From the NCBI GenBank assembly GCA_964446485.1, contig CAYUOU010000002.1, positions 1 to 64,000 on the forward strand: a stretch of 64,000 nt of DNA. Reading direction: 5' to 3'. Below, one piece after another: positions 53,783-62,237 of the stretch. The DNA comes from JBDRRP01 sp964446485 (GTDB taxonomy: Bacteria; Desulfobacterota; Desulfobacteria; Desulfobacterales; JBDRRP01). The notes below the pieces were generated by a model. It was not told the DNA's origin. It ran no database searches and saw only the letters and a program-made list of their open reading frames with translations. Made by a program: the position numbers and the translations under genes. Within the stretch, counting starts at the first letter, position 1, and every line of letters starts with the position of its first letter.

Positions 53783-55218
53783 GCATAGCCTTCCGATGGA
53801 TGGTGATACTGGCGGCCTTGACCGGTTTCATGGCCCCACCCCTGGGCGCCGAGCCGTTGGCGTTCAATTTATACGAGCGTTCCGGACCGTCGCCGGGTAA
53901 AACGGTGCTGGTCGTGGGCGGCATCCAGGGCGACGAACCCGGAGGCTTCAATGCTGCCGCCCTTCTCCTGACCCACTACGAATTTACCCGCGGCAACGTG
54001 TGGGTGGTTCCCAACCTGAATTTTGCCAGCATCATCAAACGCTCCCGAGGCGTTTACGGAGACCTCAACCGAAAATTCCACTACATCTCACCGTCAGATC
54101 CCGAATACCATACCATCCAGCGCATCAAGAAGATCATCACCGCCGAGGAAGTCGATCTGGTCCTCAACCTCCACGACGGCAGCGGGTTCCATCGGCTGCG
54201 CTACATCGACGCCATGCGCAACCCCGACCGTTGGGGGCAATCCGTCATCATCGACCGCAAGCAAGTGGGCCCCGGCAGCATGGGAGACCTGTACGGCGGG
54301 GCTTCGGAGGTGGTGGCCAAGGTAAACCAGCAGCTATTGGACAGTGAACACGTCTTTTCCGTCAAAAACACCCAGACCCATCTAGGCAATGCGGAAATGG
54401 CAAAGACGCTCACCTATTTCGCCGTCCAAAACGGCAAACCGGCCTATGGCCTTGAAACGAGCAAATCCTTTTCCACCCATTTGCGGGCCTATTATCATCT
54501 TTGCATGCTGGAAGCGTTCTTTGACAGGGTCGGCATCGGCTACCACCGTAAAATCCCCCTCCAGCCCGAACCGGTGCGGAAGGCCATCGAAAACGACGTT
54601 CGGCTGTCGTTTCACGACCACAGGGTGGTCCTCGCCGCTGCGGATGCCCGTGGCTACCTGAGGTTCTTCCCGTTAAAGAAAGGCGATGCCCTGGATTTTA
54701 TCGCCAGCAACCCGCTCCTTGCCGTTATCCCCGACAAGAAGGCTTTGTCCATACACCACGGCAATCGGCGCCTCACCCGCATCTCGCCATCCTATTACGA
54801 CTATGACGATGCCTTGCGACAGATCGAGATGGTGGTGGATGGCCGCCCGGTGACAGTGGGTTTTGGAGAAATCGTGGATGTCAAGAGCAGTTTCATGGTC
54901 CATCCCATCGAGGGTTACCGCACCAATGTCATCGGTTTTTTGGGGAAAAAGGGCACGGATGAAACAGGCATCGACATCAGACACATCGACATCATGAAAC
55001 GGTTTTCCATTGACCGTGCCGGAGCGATTTTTCGCATCGAGGTCTACCGGGATCCCAAATTTGCCGGCATGGTGCTGGTGAACTTCGCCCCCAATCGTCC
55101 CATCCCCTCCAACGGTGCGGGCTTCCCCGGGACCACGGCATTGAATCTGCCCGACGATGCCTCGAGCAAACAACTGGCCATGTCGTGGCGGCCCGCTTCT
55201 CAGGCAATGGGCCGCTGA
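53761..55218 (+). CDS. M99-family D,L-carboxypeptidase (Csd4/Pgp1-like)
   Basis: A 485-residue periplasmic protein with signal peptide (hydrophobic 11-29, ALGAEP-type end). The zinc site is of the unusual Csd4 kind: VVGGIQGDEPGG gives Gln56 and Glu59 instead of the His-x-x-Glu of most M14 peptidases, and LNLHDGSGF gives His138. Other family blocks are NVWVVPNLNFASIIKRSRGV and NGKPAYGLETSKSF; C-terminal beta domains reach residue ~400 (EGYRTNVIGFLGKKG). In Helicobacter and Campylobacter this enzyme cuts tripeptides to dipeptides in peptidoglycan and is needed for helical cell shape. Co-translated with the VanY-like gene. The C-terminal ~60 residues are poorly conserved. Confidence 0.87.
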   Translation: MAYQSVLGIAFRWMVILAALTGFMAPPLGAEPLAFNLYERSGPSPGKTVLVVGGIQGDEPGGFNAAALLLTHYEFTRGNVWVVPNLNFASIIKRSRGVYGDLNRKFHYISPSDPEYHTIQRIKKIITAEEVDLVLNLHDGSGFHRLRYIDAMRNPDRWGQSVIIDRKQVGPGSMGDLYGGASEVVAKVNQQLLDSEHVFSVKNTQTHLGNAEMAKTLTYFAVQNGKPAYGLETSKSFSTHLRAYYHLCMLEAFFDRVGIGYHRKIPLQPEPVRKAIENDVRLSFHDHRVVLAAADARGYLRFFPLKKGDALDFIASNPLLAVIPDKKALSIHHGNRRLTRISPSYYDYDDALRQIEMVVDGRPVTVGFGEIVDVKSSFMVHPIEGYRTNVIGFLGKKGTDETGIDIRHIDIMKRFSIDRAGAIFRIEVYRDPKFAGMVLVNFAPNRPIPSNGAGFPGTTALNLPDDASSKQLAMSWRPASQAMGR

Positions 55219-55509
55219 ACCACCCCCACGGTTGCCGAAAGGGCATTGACGCCGGAGTCAATCCATTGACACGCCGCCGATTCCCCGGACACTTTCCCCA
55301 CCTGCCGAAATAATCATGAAACTGCGGCGATGACCGAATGACGCCCCGGCGAGACAGGACGTGCAACGCAGAATGCGACCCGTTGGCCAGTCAGGACCTG
55401 CATAGGCATGCTTCATGCATTTTTGTGAAACCGAACCGATTGGGCTGTTAACCCCATCGACGACCACATTCATCGACTGCGCGAGCAGTCATTGAGACGG
55501 GGACAACCG

Positions 55510-56289
55510 ATGAACGCACACCGAACCTACCTAATGCTCATCTCCACTGCGCTGGTAATTTGCCAGGCGCCGTTGCTCTTCGCGGACGAGACCGTTGCCT
55601 GGACGGCCAGGGCGTCGGCCAACGTCAACTTGCGCGCGGCACCGGGTCTTCACGGCGCTGTGATTACCGGCTTGACCAAAGGCACTGAACTGCGGGTGCT
55701 TGATCAGGCGCAGGGCTGGGTCAAGGTGTCCCACCAGAACGACACCTTCGGCTACCAGGGATGGGTCTACGGCCACTATGTCCAACGCGTCGACGATCCC
55801 GCGGTCGAAGCTGCGGCCGCAAAAGCAACCGAAATCCACGGCCCCACGGCGGCCGAGGCCACCACCGTGCCGTCCGGTCCGCCGGCGGGGCCCGACACAG
55901 CAGGCCGACAGACTGCGATTCGTACGGCGCCGGCAATCCCCCTCCCCGGCGACGACGCTCCGAATACGCCCGGCGCTATGAAAATCCCGTTGAAGCTGCC
56001 GGAGAAAGCGATCCTCGCGGAACCCGGCCATGTCAACGCTGACAGCACTTTCGAAACCACCGAGAGTGACCGAGGCTCCGCCTTTTCCCAAGACGTGCCG
56101 GAAACACAACCGCTGGCGAAACCTGTTTTGACGTCACCGGCACGGCAAGCCGACACAGCCGGCATGATGACCTGGCTGAGCCTCGTTTTGCGGCTCGGCA
56201 CCGTGCTCATGGCCTCCATGGCGCTCTTCATGGCAAACCGCGCCCTTCAGACGGCACGAGAGGCCGACTACCGCCCCACAAGGCGCTGA
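55510..56289 (+). CDS. secreted/membrane-anchored bacterial SH3-domain protein
   Basis: A 259-residue protein with signal peptide (YLMLISTALVICQAPLLFAD). A bacterial SH3 domain covers ~30-95 (ANVNLRAAPGLHGAVITGLT, GWVKVSHQN, YQGWVYGHYV). A long Pro/Ala/Thr-rich linker follows, then a C-terminal transmembrane helix (TWLSLVLRLGTVLMASMALF) with a short basic tail. SH3_3 domains usually bind peptidoglycan peptides, which fits the two carboxypeptidase genes upstream. The 291-base gap before it holds no gene; a weak -24/-12-like sequence there is not convincing. Confidence 0.78.
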   Translation: MNAHRTYLMLISTALVICQAPLLFADETVAWTARASANVNLRAAPGLHGAVITGLTKGTELRVLDQAQGWVKVSHQNDTFGYQGWVYGHYVQRVDDPAVEAAAAKATEIHGPTAAEATTVPSGPPAGPDTAGRQTAIRTAPAIPLPGDDAPNTPGAMKIPLKLPEKAILAEPGHVNADSTFETTESDRGSAFSQDVPETQPLAKPVLTSPARQADTAGMMTWLSLVLRLGTVLMASMALFMANRALQTAREADYRPTRR

Positions 56290-56340
56290 CGACAATAGTG
56301 ACACAACGGTCATACAGCATCATGGAGAAGTTGTTTACTA

Positions 56341-57723
56341 ATGCCCGACGGCAATACCCATAGCCCCCTTGCCACGAAAGGCGATCTCGGTATCCTGTTT
56401 GTGGACGACGAACCGGACATTCTTCAGATGGTAAAGCATTTTCTTCACCGTGAAGGATGGGATATCACCATTGCCGATTCCGGTGAAACGGCGCTCGAAG
56501 TCCTTTCTCGAGAGCATTTCGACATTCTCTTCACAGATCTTCAGATGCCTGGAATCAATGGATTGGAAGTACTCAAGCGAGCCAAAGCGATCCGCCCGAA
56601 CACCGAGGTGGTCATTCTCACGGGCTACGGCACCATCGATTCGGCTGTGGAAGCATTGAAACTGGGCAGCTATGACTACATCCAAAAACCAATTGCCGTC
56701 GAACGGCTAAAACACCTCATTCATCGTATTGCCGAATCAAAAGCGCTGCGGGAAGAAAACGTGCTGTTCAAACAGCGTCTTGACGAACGTTTCGGTTTCG
56801 GGGGCCTGGTGGGGGCGTCCCGACAGATGCGCGCCGTCTACCAGATTGTCGATCGCATTCGCCACAGTTCACCAACCGTCCTGATACAGGGGGAAAGCGG
56901 CACCGGAAAAGAACTTCTTGCCAATGTCATTCACCAGAACAGCGACCGCAAAGACAAGCCTTTCATTCCGGTAAACTGCGGCGCCATTGTTGGCACTCTC
57001 TTGGAGAGCGAGCTTTTTGGCCACGTCAAGGGGGCCTTCACCGGTGCCATCCGCGATCACGCCGGATTGTTTCTCGCCGCAGACGGCGGCACGATTTTCC
57101 TCGACGAAGTCAGCGAGATCGATCCGTCACTGCAAGTGAAGCTGCTGCGGGCCATCCAGGAGAGAAGCATTCGCGCCGTGGGGGCCACCGGCGAGCACCC
57201 TGTCGACGTGCGCATCATTGCCGCGACCAATCGATCCAGCGAATTGCTGCTGCAAGACGGTATCATCCGGGAAGACCTCTACTATCGGTTGAACGTGGTC
57301 AACATTCTCATGCCGCCGCTCCGCAGTATGAAAGAAGATATACCGCTGCTGGTCAACCACTTCATCGAGCGTTTCAACCGCCGCTTCAACCGAACTGTTC
57401 GCGGCATCTCTCCTCAGGCCGTTACCGCGTTTCATGCGTATCACTGGCCGGGAAATGTTCGCCAACTTGAGAATGCCGTAGAGCGGGCTTTTGCCCTGGG
57501 GGTCGACGACATCATCGGCGTCGACGACCTACCGGCGGAACTCACGACAGGGGACATGCCGCGGGACCACCGCCATGGGTCGTTGAACCTCCAGGAGAAT
57601 GAGATCAGATTGATCCGCCGGGCGTTGGCGCAGAGCAGCGGCAACCGCGCCAAAGCGGCTGAATTGCTCGGGGTGAATACCGCGACGGTATACCGAAAGA
57701 TACAGCGCTACGGCCTGTCTTAA
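56341..57723 (+). CDS. NtrC-family sigma-54-dependent response regulator
   Basis: A 460-residue protein: receiver domain 15-130 (phospho-acceptor Asp66 in ILFTDLQMPGINGLEVLKR, Lys in YIQKPI), AAA+ domain ~155-385 with Walker A GESGTGKE, sigma-54 contact loop GAFTGA, Walker B TIFLDEVSEI and NVRQLENAVERAF, and a Fis-type HTH at the end (NRAKAAELLGVNTATVYRKI). It would activate sigma-54 promoters when phosphorylated. At least five plausible -24/-12 promoters lie in this window. The nearby histidine kinase is the likely partner. ATGGAGAAG precedes the start by about ten bases. Confidence 0.93.
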   Translation: MPDGNTHSPLATKGDLGILFVDDEPDILQMVKHFLHREGWDITIADSGETALEVLSREHFDILFTDLQMPGINGLEVLKRAKAIRPNTEVVILTGYGTIDSAVEALKLGSYDYIQKPIAVERLKHLIHRIAESKALREENVLFKQRLDERFGFGGLVGASRQMRAVYQIVDRIRHSSPTVLIQGESGTGKELLANVIHQNSDRKDKPFIPVNCGAIVGTLLESELFGHVKGAFTGAIRDHAGLFLAADGGTIFLDEVSEIDPSLQVKLLRAIQERSIRAVGATGEHPVDVRIIAATNRSSELLLQDGIIREDLYYRLNVVNILMPPLRSMKEDIPLLVNHFIERFNRRFNRTVRGISPQAVTAFHAYHWPGNVRQLENAVERAFALGVDDIIGVDDLPAELTTGDMPRDHRHGSLNLQENEIRLIRRALAQSSGNRAKAAELLGVNTATVYRKIQRYGLS

Positions 57724-57758
57724 AAACGGTGCCTGGCGTTCGCCGCAAAGAGAAAGAC

Positions 57759-58484
57759 ATGCCCGAATACGCAGACCTAACCTCCTCCGAATCCATTGTG
57801 GATGCCTTCGACTACCTGAAGAGCGCCGGCACGCTGGTGCGCATGGTCAGTGAGCGTGCCGCCTTCGAACGGCTCATTGTCGTTACGGATGTGCGAAAAA
57901 CGCTCAAAGGCCCCATGGTGGTGCTCGATGCCCCGGCGGATCTGGAAACCTTCGTCCTGCCGGAAGAGCTCCCCTCGTTTCGATTCGAATACACGGGGCC
58001 GGATGGACTGAAGTACATTTTCCGCAGCGACCGGCCTATCCTGCGGGGCAATCAGTTGTGGATCGCCTTGCCCGAATCCATCGAAAGGATCCAGCGGCGC
58101 AGCGACTACCGCATCATCGCCCCCATGGGATCCTGGCTGACCCTTACCATCGCCGACACCACCTTGCGCGCCAAGCTCATCGATCTCAGCGTCGGCGGAC
58201 TCCGGTGCCGCCTGCCAATCACCCGTTACAGCCAGCTCGGGTCCGCGCTACGAAAGGGCCAGACGGTCGTCGGTCTCGAGGTGCTCATTCCCCGCGATGG
58301 TGAGACCTCGTCGATTCATATCCGCACCGGTCGTATCGAATGGGTCTCTCGGGAAACAGAGACCGGCCGTCTGTCGCTCGCCATTTCCTTTCAGAAACTG
58401 GAACGCATTACCGTCAACCGCCTTACCCGCGAAATCTACCGCATACAGCGGCGTTTGCTGCGGCTTCGGAAGCCCCACGTGTGA
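57759..58484 (+). CDS. PilZ-domain protein (YcgR-like)
   Basis: A 241-residue protein from ATG 57759. The N-terminal half (~1-105) resembles a YcgR-N/PilZN split barrel. The C-terminal half is a PilZ domain with the c-di-GMP motifs RRSDYR and DLSVGGLRCRLP. Such proteins bind c-di-GMP and can brake flagellar motors or affect surface structures. It follows the sigma-54 activator by 35 bases on the same strand and is likely co-transcribed, adding a motility-related member to this block. Confidence 0.82.
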   Translation: MPEYADLTSSESIVDAFDYLKSAGTLVRMVSERAAFERLIVVTDVRKTLKGPMVVLDAPADLETFVLPEELPSFRFEYTGPDGLKYIFRSDRPILRGNQLWIALPESIERIQRRSDYRIIAPMGSWLTLTIADTTLRAKLIDLSVGGLRCRLPITRYSQLGSALRKGQTVVGLEVLIPRDGETSSIHIRTGRIEWVSRETETGRLSLAISFQKLERITVNRLTREIYRIQRRLLRLRKPHV

Positions 58485-58595
58485 TCCGCGCCTGGCAATG
58501 TCGGGACGACTGTGCTAAGGAACTCCGCTGCTAGGGTCTGGGGGATCCACCACCCCGGCAGGCTGTTGACCCCAACATAGGAAGCATTGCCGCCC

Positions 58596-58781
58596 ATGCT
58601 CACCGCAGTAAAATACATTGCCGTCCTTATCGCCGCCATGATCGTCGGAAACAGTTTTCTTGCTGAATTGAAGAAGGCGCGCGCCTTGAATCTGGCCTGG
58701 TATCGACCCTACCTGTCGCTGCCGGGCCTCGTTATCATCATCGCCTTTCTCATGATTCTCGTCGTTTCTCTCTTGCAGTAA
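58596..58781 (+). CDS. small membrane protein, unknown
   Basis: A 61-residue protein with two hydrophobic helices (KYIAVLIAAMIVGNSF and LPGLVIIIAFLMILVVSLL) separated by a basic linker (ELKKARALNLAWYRPYLS). ATG 58596 is preceded by AGGAAG twelve bases away; TTG 58587 is an alternative start. No family recognised. It may be the last gene of the regulator/PilZ unit; the 111-base gap contains no clear promoter. Confidence 0.55.
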   Translation: MLTAVKYIAVLIAAMIVGNSFLAELKKARALNLAWYRPYLSLPGLVIIIAFLMILVVSLLQ

Positions 58782-58810
58782 CGCCCGGCCCCGGATGGAC
58801 ACCCATGAAG

Positions 58811-59260
58811 CTATCGAGAGGCTCCAAGGACACCGTTGTTAAACGCGTTCAGGAAGCACCCGGCGTTGTTTTGTACCCGCACCATGCCCCTCAAGGCCTG
58901 GTATTCAGAGTTCGGCATCGAAACGAGACCAAGGTGGACCTCTTTGTCGACGCTGTTGGATGCACGGGTCTCACCCCCCGTATAATCACCCGCAACCATC
59001 TGCCTCAGCGCCGCCGTCTCCTCGGCCGTCATTTCCGCAAGTCCCATGGTTACCATGGCCGCGGGTTCGGCAGCGGACGTCGGATGTGAGGACTGATGGC
59101 CGTCGACAACCGCCTGCAGCCGTTCGAATTCAGCCCGCGGCAGGGTAACCAGGCCCAGATCAACGGTTTCCGCTGGGGACCCGAAGAGGGTTCCAGCCAA
59201 AGCAATGGGTGCAGTCAGCAACACGGTGAGGCCTACAAAGATCAGCGTACGGGGTTTCAT
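58811..59260 (-). CDS. secreted repeat protein, unknown
   Basis: A 149-residue protein from ATG 59260, with AGGAGG about five bases upstream. A signal peptide (TLIFVGLTVLLTAPIALAG) is followed by three related ~20-residue units: DLGLVTLPRAEFERLQAVV, VTMGLAEMTAEETAALRQMV and HLGLVSMPNSEYQALRGMV. I know no such family. The gene is divergent from the TetR regulator, and its promoter region carries three palindromes, so it is the probable target of that regulator. It could be a periplasmic stress or envelope protein; function unknown. Confidence 0.7.
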   Translation of the reverse strand: MKPRTLIFVGLTVLLTAPIALAGTLFGSPAETVDLGLVTLPRAEFERLQAVVDGHQSSHPTSAAEPAAMVTMGLAEMTAEETAALRQMVAGDYTGGETRASNSVDKEVHLGLVSMPNSEYQALRGMVRVQNNAGCFLNAFNNGVLGASR

Positions 59261-59300
59261 ATCATCCTCCTTTTGTTTGATGTTCAATCGAAAAAAGAAC

Positions 59301-59377
59301 GCGAACTTATATTCGCTTTTTAATAGAAATGCGAACCGTGGTTCGCTTTGTCAAGAAATAAATTGAACATTGGTTCA
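59301..59377. promoter_or_regulatory. array of three palindromic operators
   Basis: Three related inverted repeats: GCGAA-N6-TTCGC (59301-59316), GCGAACCGTGGTTCGC (59331-59346, perfect 7+2+7) and TGAAC-N4-GTTCA (59364-59377). Centres are ~30 and ~32 bp apart, about three helical turns. A minus-strand TTGACA (59354-59349) lies just outside the middle site, so binding would block the promoter of the 59260 gene. Likely bound by the divergent TetR protein. Confidence 0.7.
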
Positions 59378-59383
59378 TTTTTC

Positions 59384-59412
59384 TTGACAACAAAGCCCGA
59401 TTCAGAAATATT
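59384..59412 (+). promoter_or_regulatory. sigma-70-like promoter for the tetR gene
   Basis: TTGACA (59384-59389), 17 bases, AATATT (59407-59412) in an AT-rich stretch directly beside the operator array. It points toward the TetR gene ~210 bases downstream. The -10 box is only a fair match. The remainder of the 59288-59623 interval has no gene. Confidence 0.45.
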
Positions 59413-59623
59413 ACCAATTAATAAAATGAGTTAAATAACTTCTTGCAGTGACGTCAGGGCGGGGTATGGGCGCCAAGGCCTGAAAATCAGCAGTTCTCGC
59501 TGAGGAGATTCGCCCGTTTTCGATGGCCGGTTACAGCGCTCGTCACGCAGGCTCCGGCGCCATTACCGATAATCGCTGGCTGAGAAGGGGTTGAACGCGA
59601 TAACACCGGGAGGGAATCCAACC

Positions 59624-60286
59624 TTGAACCGAAATGATGAATCGATCCGTGTGCCCCAGCAAAAACGCAGTATCGAGACGCGAAACCGGATTCTCGATGC
59701 TGCGAAGCATCTGTTCGCCACCAAAGGTTTTCACGGCACCAATTCCAAAGACATCGCCGCCGAGGCCGGTGTCTCCATCGGCAGTTTTTATTCCTATTTC
59801 AAAAACAAAAAGACGCTGTTCATCGAAGTGTTTCGTGAGTTTGAATCCAACCGAATCTTGCAGATCCTGACCAGTCAGGCCCCTGCCCCGGACGTGGAGG
59901 ATGCCAACAAGCGAGAGGTGGTGCAAAATATCATCCAGTCCATTGCCGATGCACACGACCAATCAACGAGTTTCCACCGGGAAGTGCTGGCCATGCATTA
60001 TGCCGATCCGGAAGTCGAGGCCGACTACAACCAGATGCAGGCAAATTTCTTCAAGCACTTTTCCGATTACCTTCATCAGATTCGGCACAAACTGCGGGTC
60101 GAAGACATTGAGGCAGCCTCTGTCGTGGTCTGCATGGCGGTGGAAAGCATCATCCACGCCCTCAAGGCTTTCGAAACCCATCTGCCGGAAGATCGCGTCG
60201 TTTCCGCACTTTCCGAAATGGTCTACCGGTTTCTCTTCAAGGCATCGGACACCGAAAAAGGGCCAATGCCTGAAGATCGGTCCTGA
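59624..60286 (+). CDS. TetR-family transcriptional regulator
   Basis: A 220-residue protein. TTG 59624 is preceded by GGGAGGG at good spacing; an in-frame ATA/ATG-poor extension from 59591 is less likely. The N-terminal HTH is canonical: RNRILDAAKHLFATKGFHGT, SKDIAAEAGVSIGSFYSYFK and NKKTLFIEVF. The helical C-terminal ligand domain (~75-215) has no assigned ligand. It is divergent from the 59260 gene across three palindromes and probably represses that gene and itself. Confidence 0.88.
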   Translation: MNRNDESIRVPQQKRSIETRNRILDAAKHLFATKGFHGTNSKDIAAEAGVSIGSFYSYFKNKKTLFIEVFREFESNRILQILTSQAPAPDVEDANKREVVQNIIQSIADAHDQSTSFHREVLAMHYADPEVEADYNQMQANFFKHFSDYLHQIRHKLRVEDIEAASVVVCMAVESIIHALKAFETHLPEDRVVSALSEMVYRFLFKASDTEKGPMPEDRS

Positions 60287-60413
60287 GAGGGCAGTAAACC
60301 CCACAGCCACGCGCCCCTATCTGTTCAGCCGTCCATCGGGGCAGCCCCATCGTTATAAACAAAATGGCACTCAATTTTCATCATACTGATATTCTGAAAC
60401 TTGCGGAGCATCT

Positions 60414-61142
60414 GTGGCGAAAAAGAAGAAATACTACGCAGTAGCGGCCGGTCGACGAACCGGCATCTACACCCAGTGGTTCGGGCCCGCAGGCGCCCAA
60501 ATGCAGGTGATGGGTGTTGCCGGCGCCGTCTACAAAGGATTTACTACACGGGGCGAAGCAGAAGCGTTCATGGCCAATCCGCCTACATACCACGGTCGAC
60601 GACGCACCGGATCGGTTTCGGCAACGCCCTCCCCTGCACCTTCCCCACCGGAAGGCGCCGGAAACAGGGTCACCGTCTACACCGACGGCAGCGCCCTCAA
60701 CAATCCGGGCCAGGGCGGCTACGGCGTGGTCATTGAGGATAAAAACGGGCGCAGGGAACTGTCGGGCGGTTATCGCCGCACCACCAACAACCGAATGGAA
60801 CTGCTGGCCTGCATCATCGGACTGGAAGCACTGCCGCCGGGCAGCCGTGTAAACCTTTACAGCGACTCCCAGTACGTCGTGAATGGCATCACCAAAAACT
60901 GGGCCCAGGGATGGAAGCGCCGCGGATGGAAGAAATCAACCGGCCAGCCGGCCCTCAATCCGGATTTGTGGGACCGTCTGCTGACCCTTTGCGGCACACG
61001 CGACGTGCGTTTCATTTGGGTCAAAGGCCACGCCGGCAACCCCGGCAACGAACGCTGCGACCAATTGGCGGTGGCTGCCGCACAGGGCCATAACCTGCTG
61101 GCCGATACGGCATATGAGGCGCAGGGGTCTCCGACACATTGA
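60414..61142 (+). CDS. rnhA: ribonuclease HI with N-terminal RNase H1 (viroplasmin-like) domain
   Basis: A 242-residue protein from GTG 60414 (GCGGAG upstream). Residues 5-55 are the RNA/DNA-hybrid binding domain (KKYYAVAAGRRTGIYTQW, AVYKGFTTRGEAEAFM). After a Pro-rich linker, residues ~83-225 form the catalytic domain with all acidic residues: VYTDGSALNNPGQGG, TTNNRMELLACIIG, LYSDSQYVVNGI, WVKGHAGNPGNERCDQLA. It degrades the RNA of RNA/DNA hybrids. The two-domain form is longer than E. coli RnhA. No operon partner. Confidence 0.92.
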   Translation: MAKKKKYYAVAAGRRTGIYTQWFGPAGAQMQVMGVAGAVYKGFTTRGEAEAFMANPPTYHGRRRTGSVSATPSPAPSPPEGAGNRVTVYTDGSALNNPGQGGYGVVIEDKNGRRELSGGYRRTTNNRMELLACIIGLEALPPGSRVNLYSDSQYVVNGITKNWAQGWKRRGWKKSTGQPALNPDLWDRLLTLCGTRDVRFIWVKGHAGNPGNERCDQLAVAAAQGHNLLADTAYEAQGSPTH

Positions 61143-61170
61143 CAATTTTACTTCGCCTTCATGGCTGACG

Positions 61171-61329
61171 GACCCGTAAAAACCCATCAGATGGCAGGGG
61201 CCTGAACAAAGGCGAAGCCTTCCCGGCTGGCACTATACCGCAGGTGAGCGCGCAGTGTGGCCATCGAATCGATCCCGAGAAACCAAAAGTTGGATTCTTA
61301 CGCGCACCCCAATAGGGTTCTTGTGGGTC
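61171..61329. repeat. inverted-repeat-bounded intergenic element
   Basis: GACCCGTAAAAACCC (61171-61185) and GGGTTCTTGTGGGTC (61315-61329) pair as imperfect 15-base inverted ends (12 of 15). The left end resembles the CCGTAAAAA terminal repeat of the elements at 45639 and 48957. It is followed by CATCAGATG, and a similar block (CCCGTAAAAACCCCTCAGATG) is at 49183-49203. The 159-bp interior has no coding signature. Confidence 0.45.
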
Positions 61330-61366
61330 AATGGATTTTGGTATTTTTTCAGCCTTCAGCCGGCAC

Positions 61367-62110
61367 TTATTTCACTATCGGTCTGACCGCCGTAAACCCG
61401 CCGTCGACGGGCAATATCTGGCCGGTAATCCATTCGGCGGCGTCGGAAAGCAGCCACACCATGGCACGCGCAACATCCTCGGGCTGGCCGAATCTTTCCA
61501 AGGGATATTGCTTGGAGAGTTGCTCGATGGCGGCGTCATTGCTGAAAAACCGTTCCGTCGCCGGTGTGCGCATTAGACCCGGCGCAACGGCATTGACCCG
61601 AATGCTTTTGCCGGCGTAGGTGGCGGCCGTGGACCGCACCAGTCCCTCAACCGCGCCCTTTGCGGCAGCCACCGCCTCATGGTTGAGAATGCCCACGCGC
61701 GCGGCCACCGTGCTGACGAGGATCGCCGCACCGGGCAGCCGCCCTTTAACCAGCGGTTGCAGGAAAGCCTGCATGGTAAAAAAGGCCGAATCGATATTGG
61801 CGGCCATACACTCCCGATACTGGGCTTCTTTGGTCCGGTGCAACGGCATGACGAGAACGGCGCCGGCACAATGCGCCAGTCCCTGGGGCGGCGCCCCCAA
61901 GATGTCGGTCACCGCAGCGATGGCGTCCGCAGCGCCATCCGCGGTGGACACATCGGCCGCGACGATGTCCACGGCCATGCCGGCAGGCCAGGAGACCTTG
62001 TCCGGTTCGCGGGAAACGCCAACGATGCGCATGCCCTGTTCGTGAAGCGCTGGGGCCAAGGCCGCTGCCAATCCGCCGCTGGCGCCGGTGATGACGACAG
62101 TCTCTATCAT
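61367..62110 (-). CDS. SDR-family oxidoreductase lacking the canonical catalytic tyrosine
   Basis: A 247-residue classical-length SDR (AAGGAG upstream of ATG 62110). The cofactor loop is VITGASGGLAAALA, the structural motif AHCAG replaces NNAG, and the Ser is in ILVSTVAARVG. At the YxxxK site the sequence is NHEAVAAAKGAVEGL: the Lys is present but Val occupies the Tyr position. The C-terminus (INVNA-type RVNAVAPGLMRTP, ITGQILPVDGG) is ordinary. It may have altered catalysis or act as a binding protein; a subfamily with a shifted proton donor is also possible. Monocistronic as far as visible. Confidence 0.82.
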   Translation of the reverse strand: MIETVVITGASGGLAAALAPALHEQGMRIVGVSREPDKVSWPAGMAVDIVAADVSTADGAADAIAAVTDILGAPPQGLAHCAGAVLVMPLHRTKEAQYRECMAANIDSAFFTMQAFLQPLVKGRLPGAAILVSTVAARVGILNHEAVAAAKGAVEGLVRSTAATYAGKSIRVNAVAPGLMRTPATERFFSNDAAIEQLSKQYPLERFGQPEDVARAMVWLLSDAAEWITGQILPVDGGFTAVRPIVK

Positions 62111-62237
62111 TTTTATTTTCTCCTTACTTTTTGTTTCCCCCCCCCTCTTACTGTCAGGGCAAGGCCCTTGGGGTGGCGCCCGATAAGCAAGGCGGGTGTT
62201 GGTGTTCGCCTTTTCATTTTACTTCAGCCTTCAGTCT

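Noticed and set aside
55404..55418. AGGCAT-N5-ATGC upstream of the SH3-domain gene.
   Set aside because: GG-N10-GC spacing fits, but both boxes carry mismatches and the sequence is itself a small palindrome; too weak to list.
60365..60379. TGGCAC followed by TTTC upstream of the RNase H gene.
   Set aside because: The -12 box lacks GC (reads TC), so the spacing rule fails.
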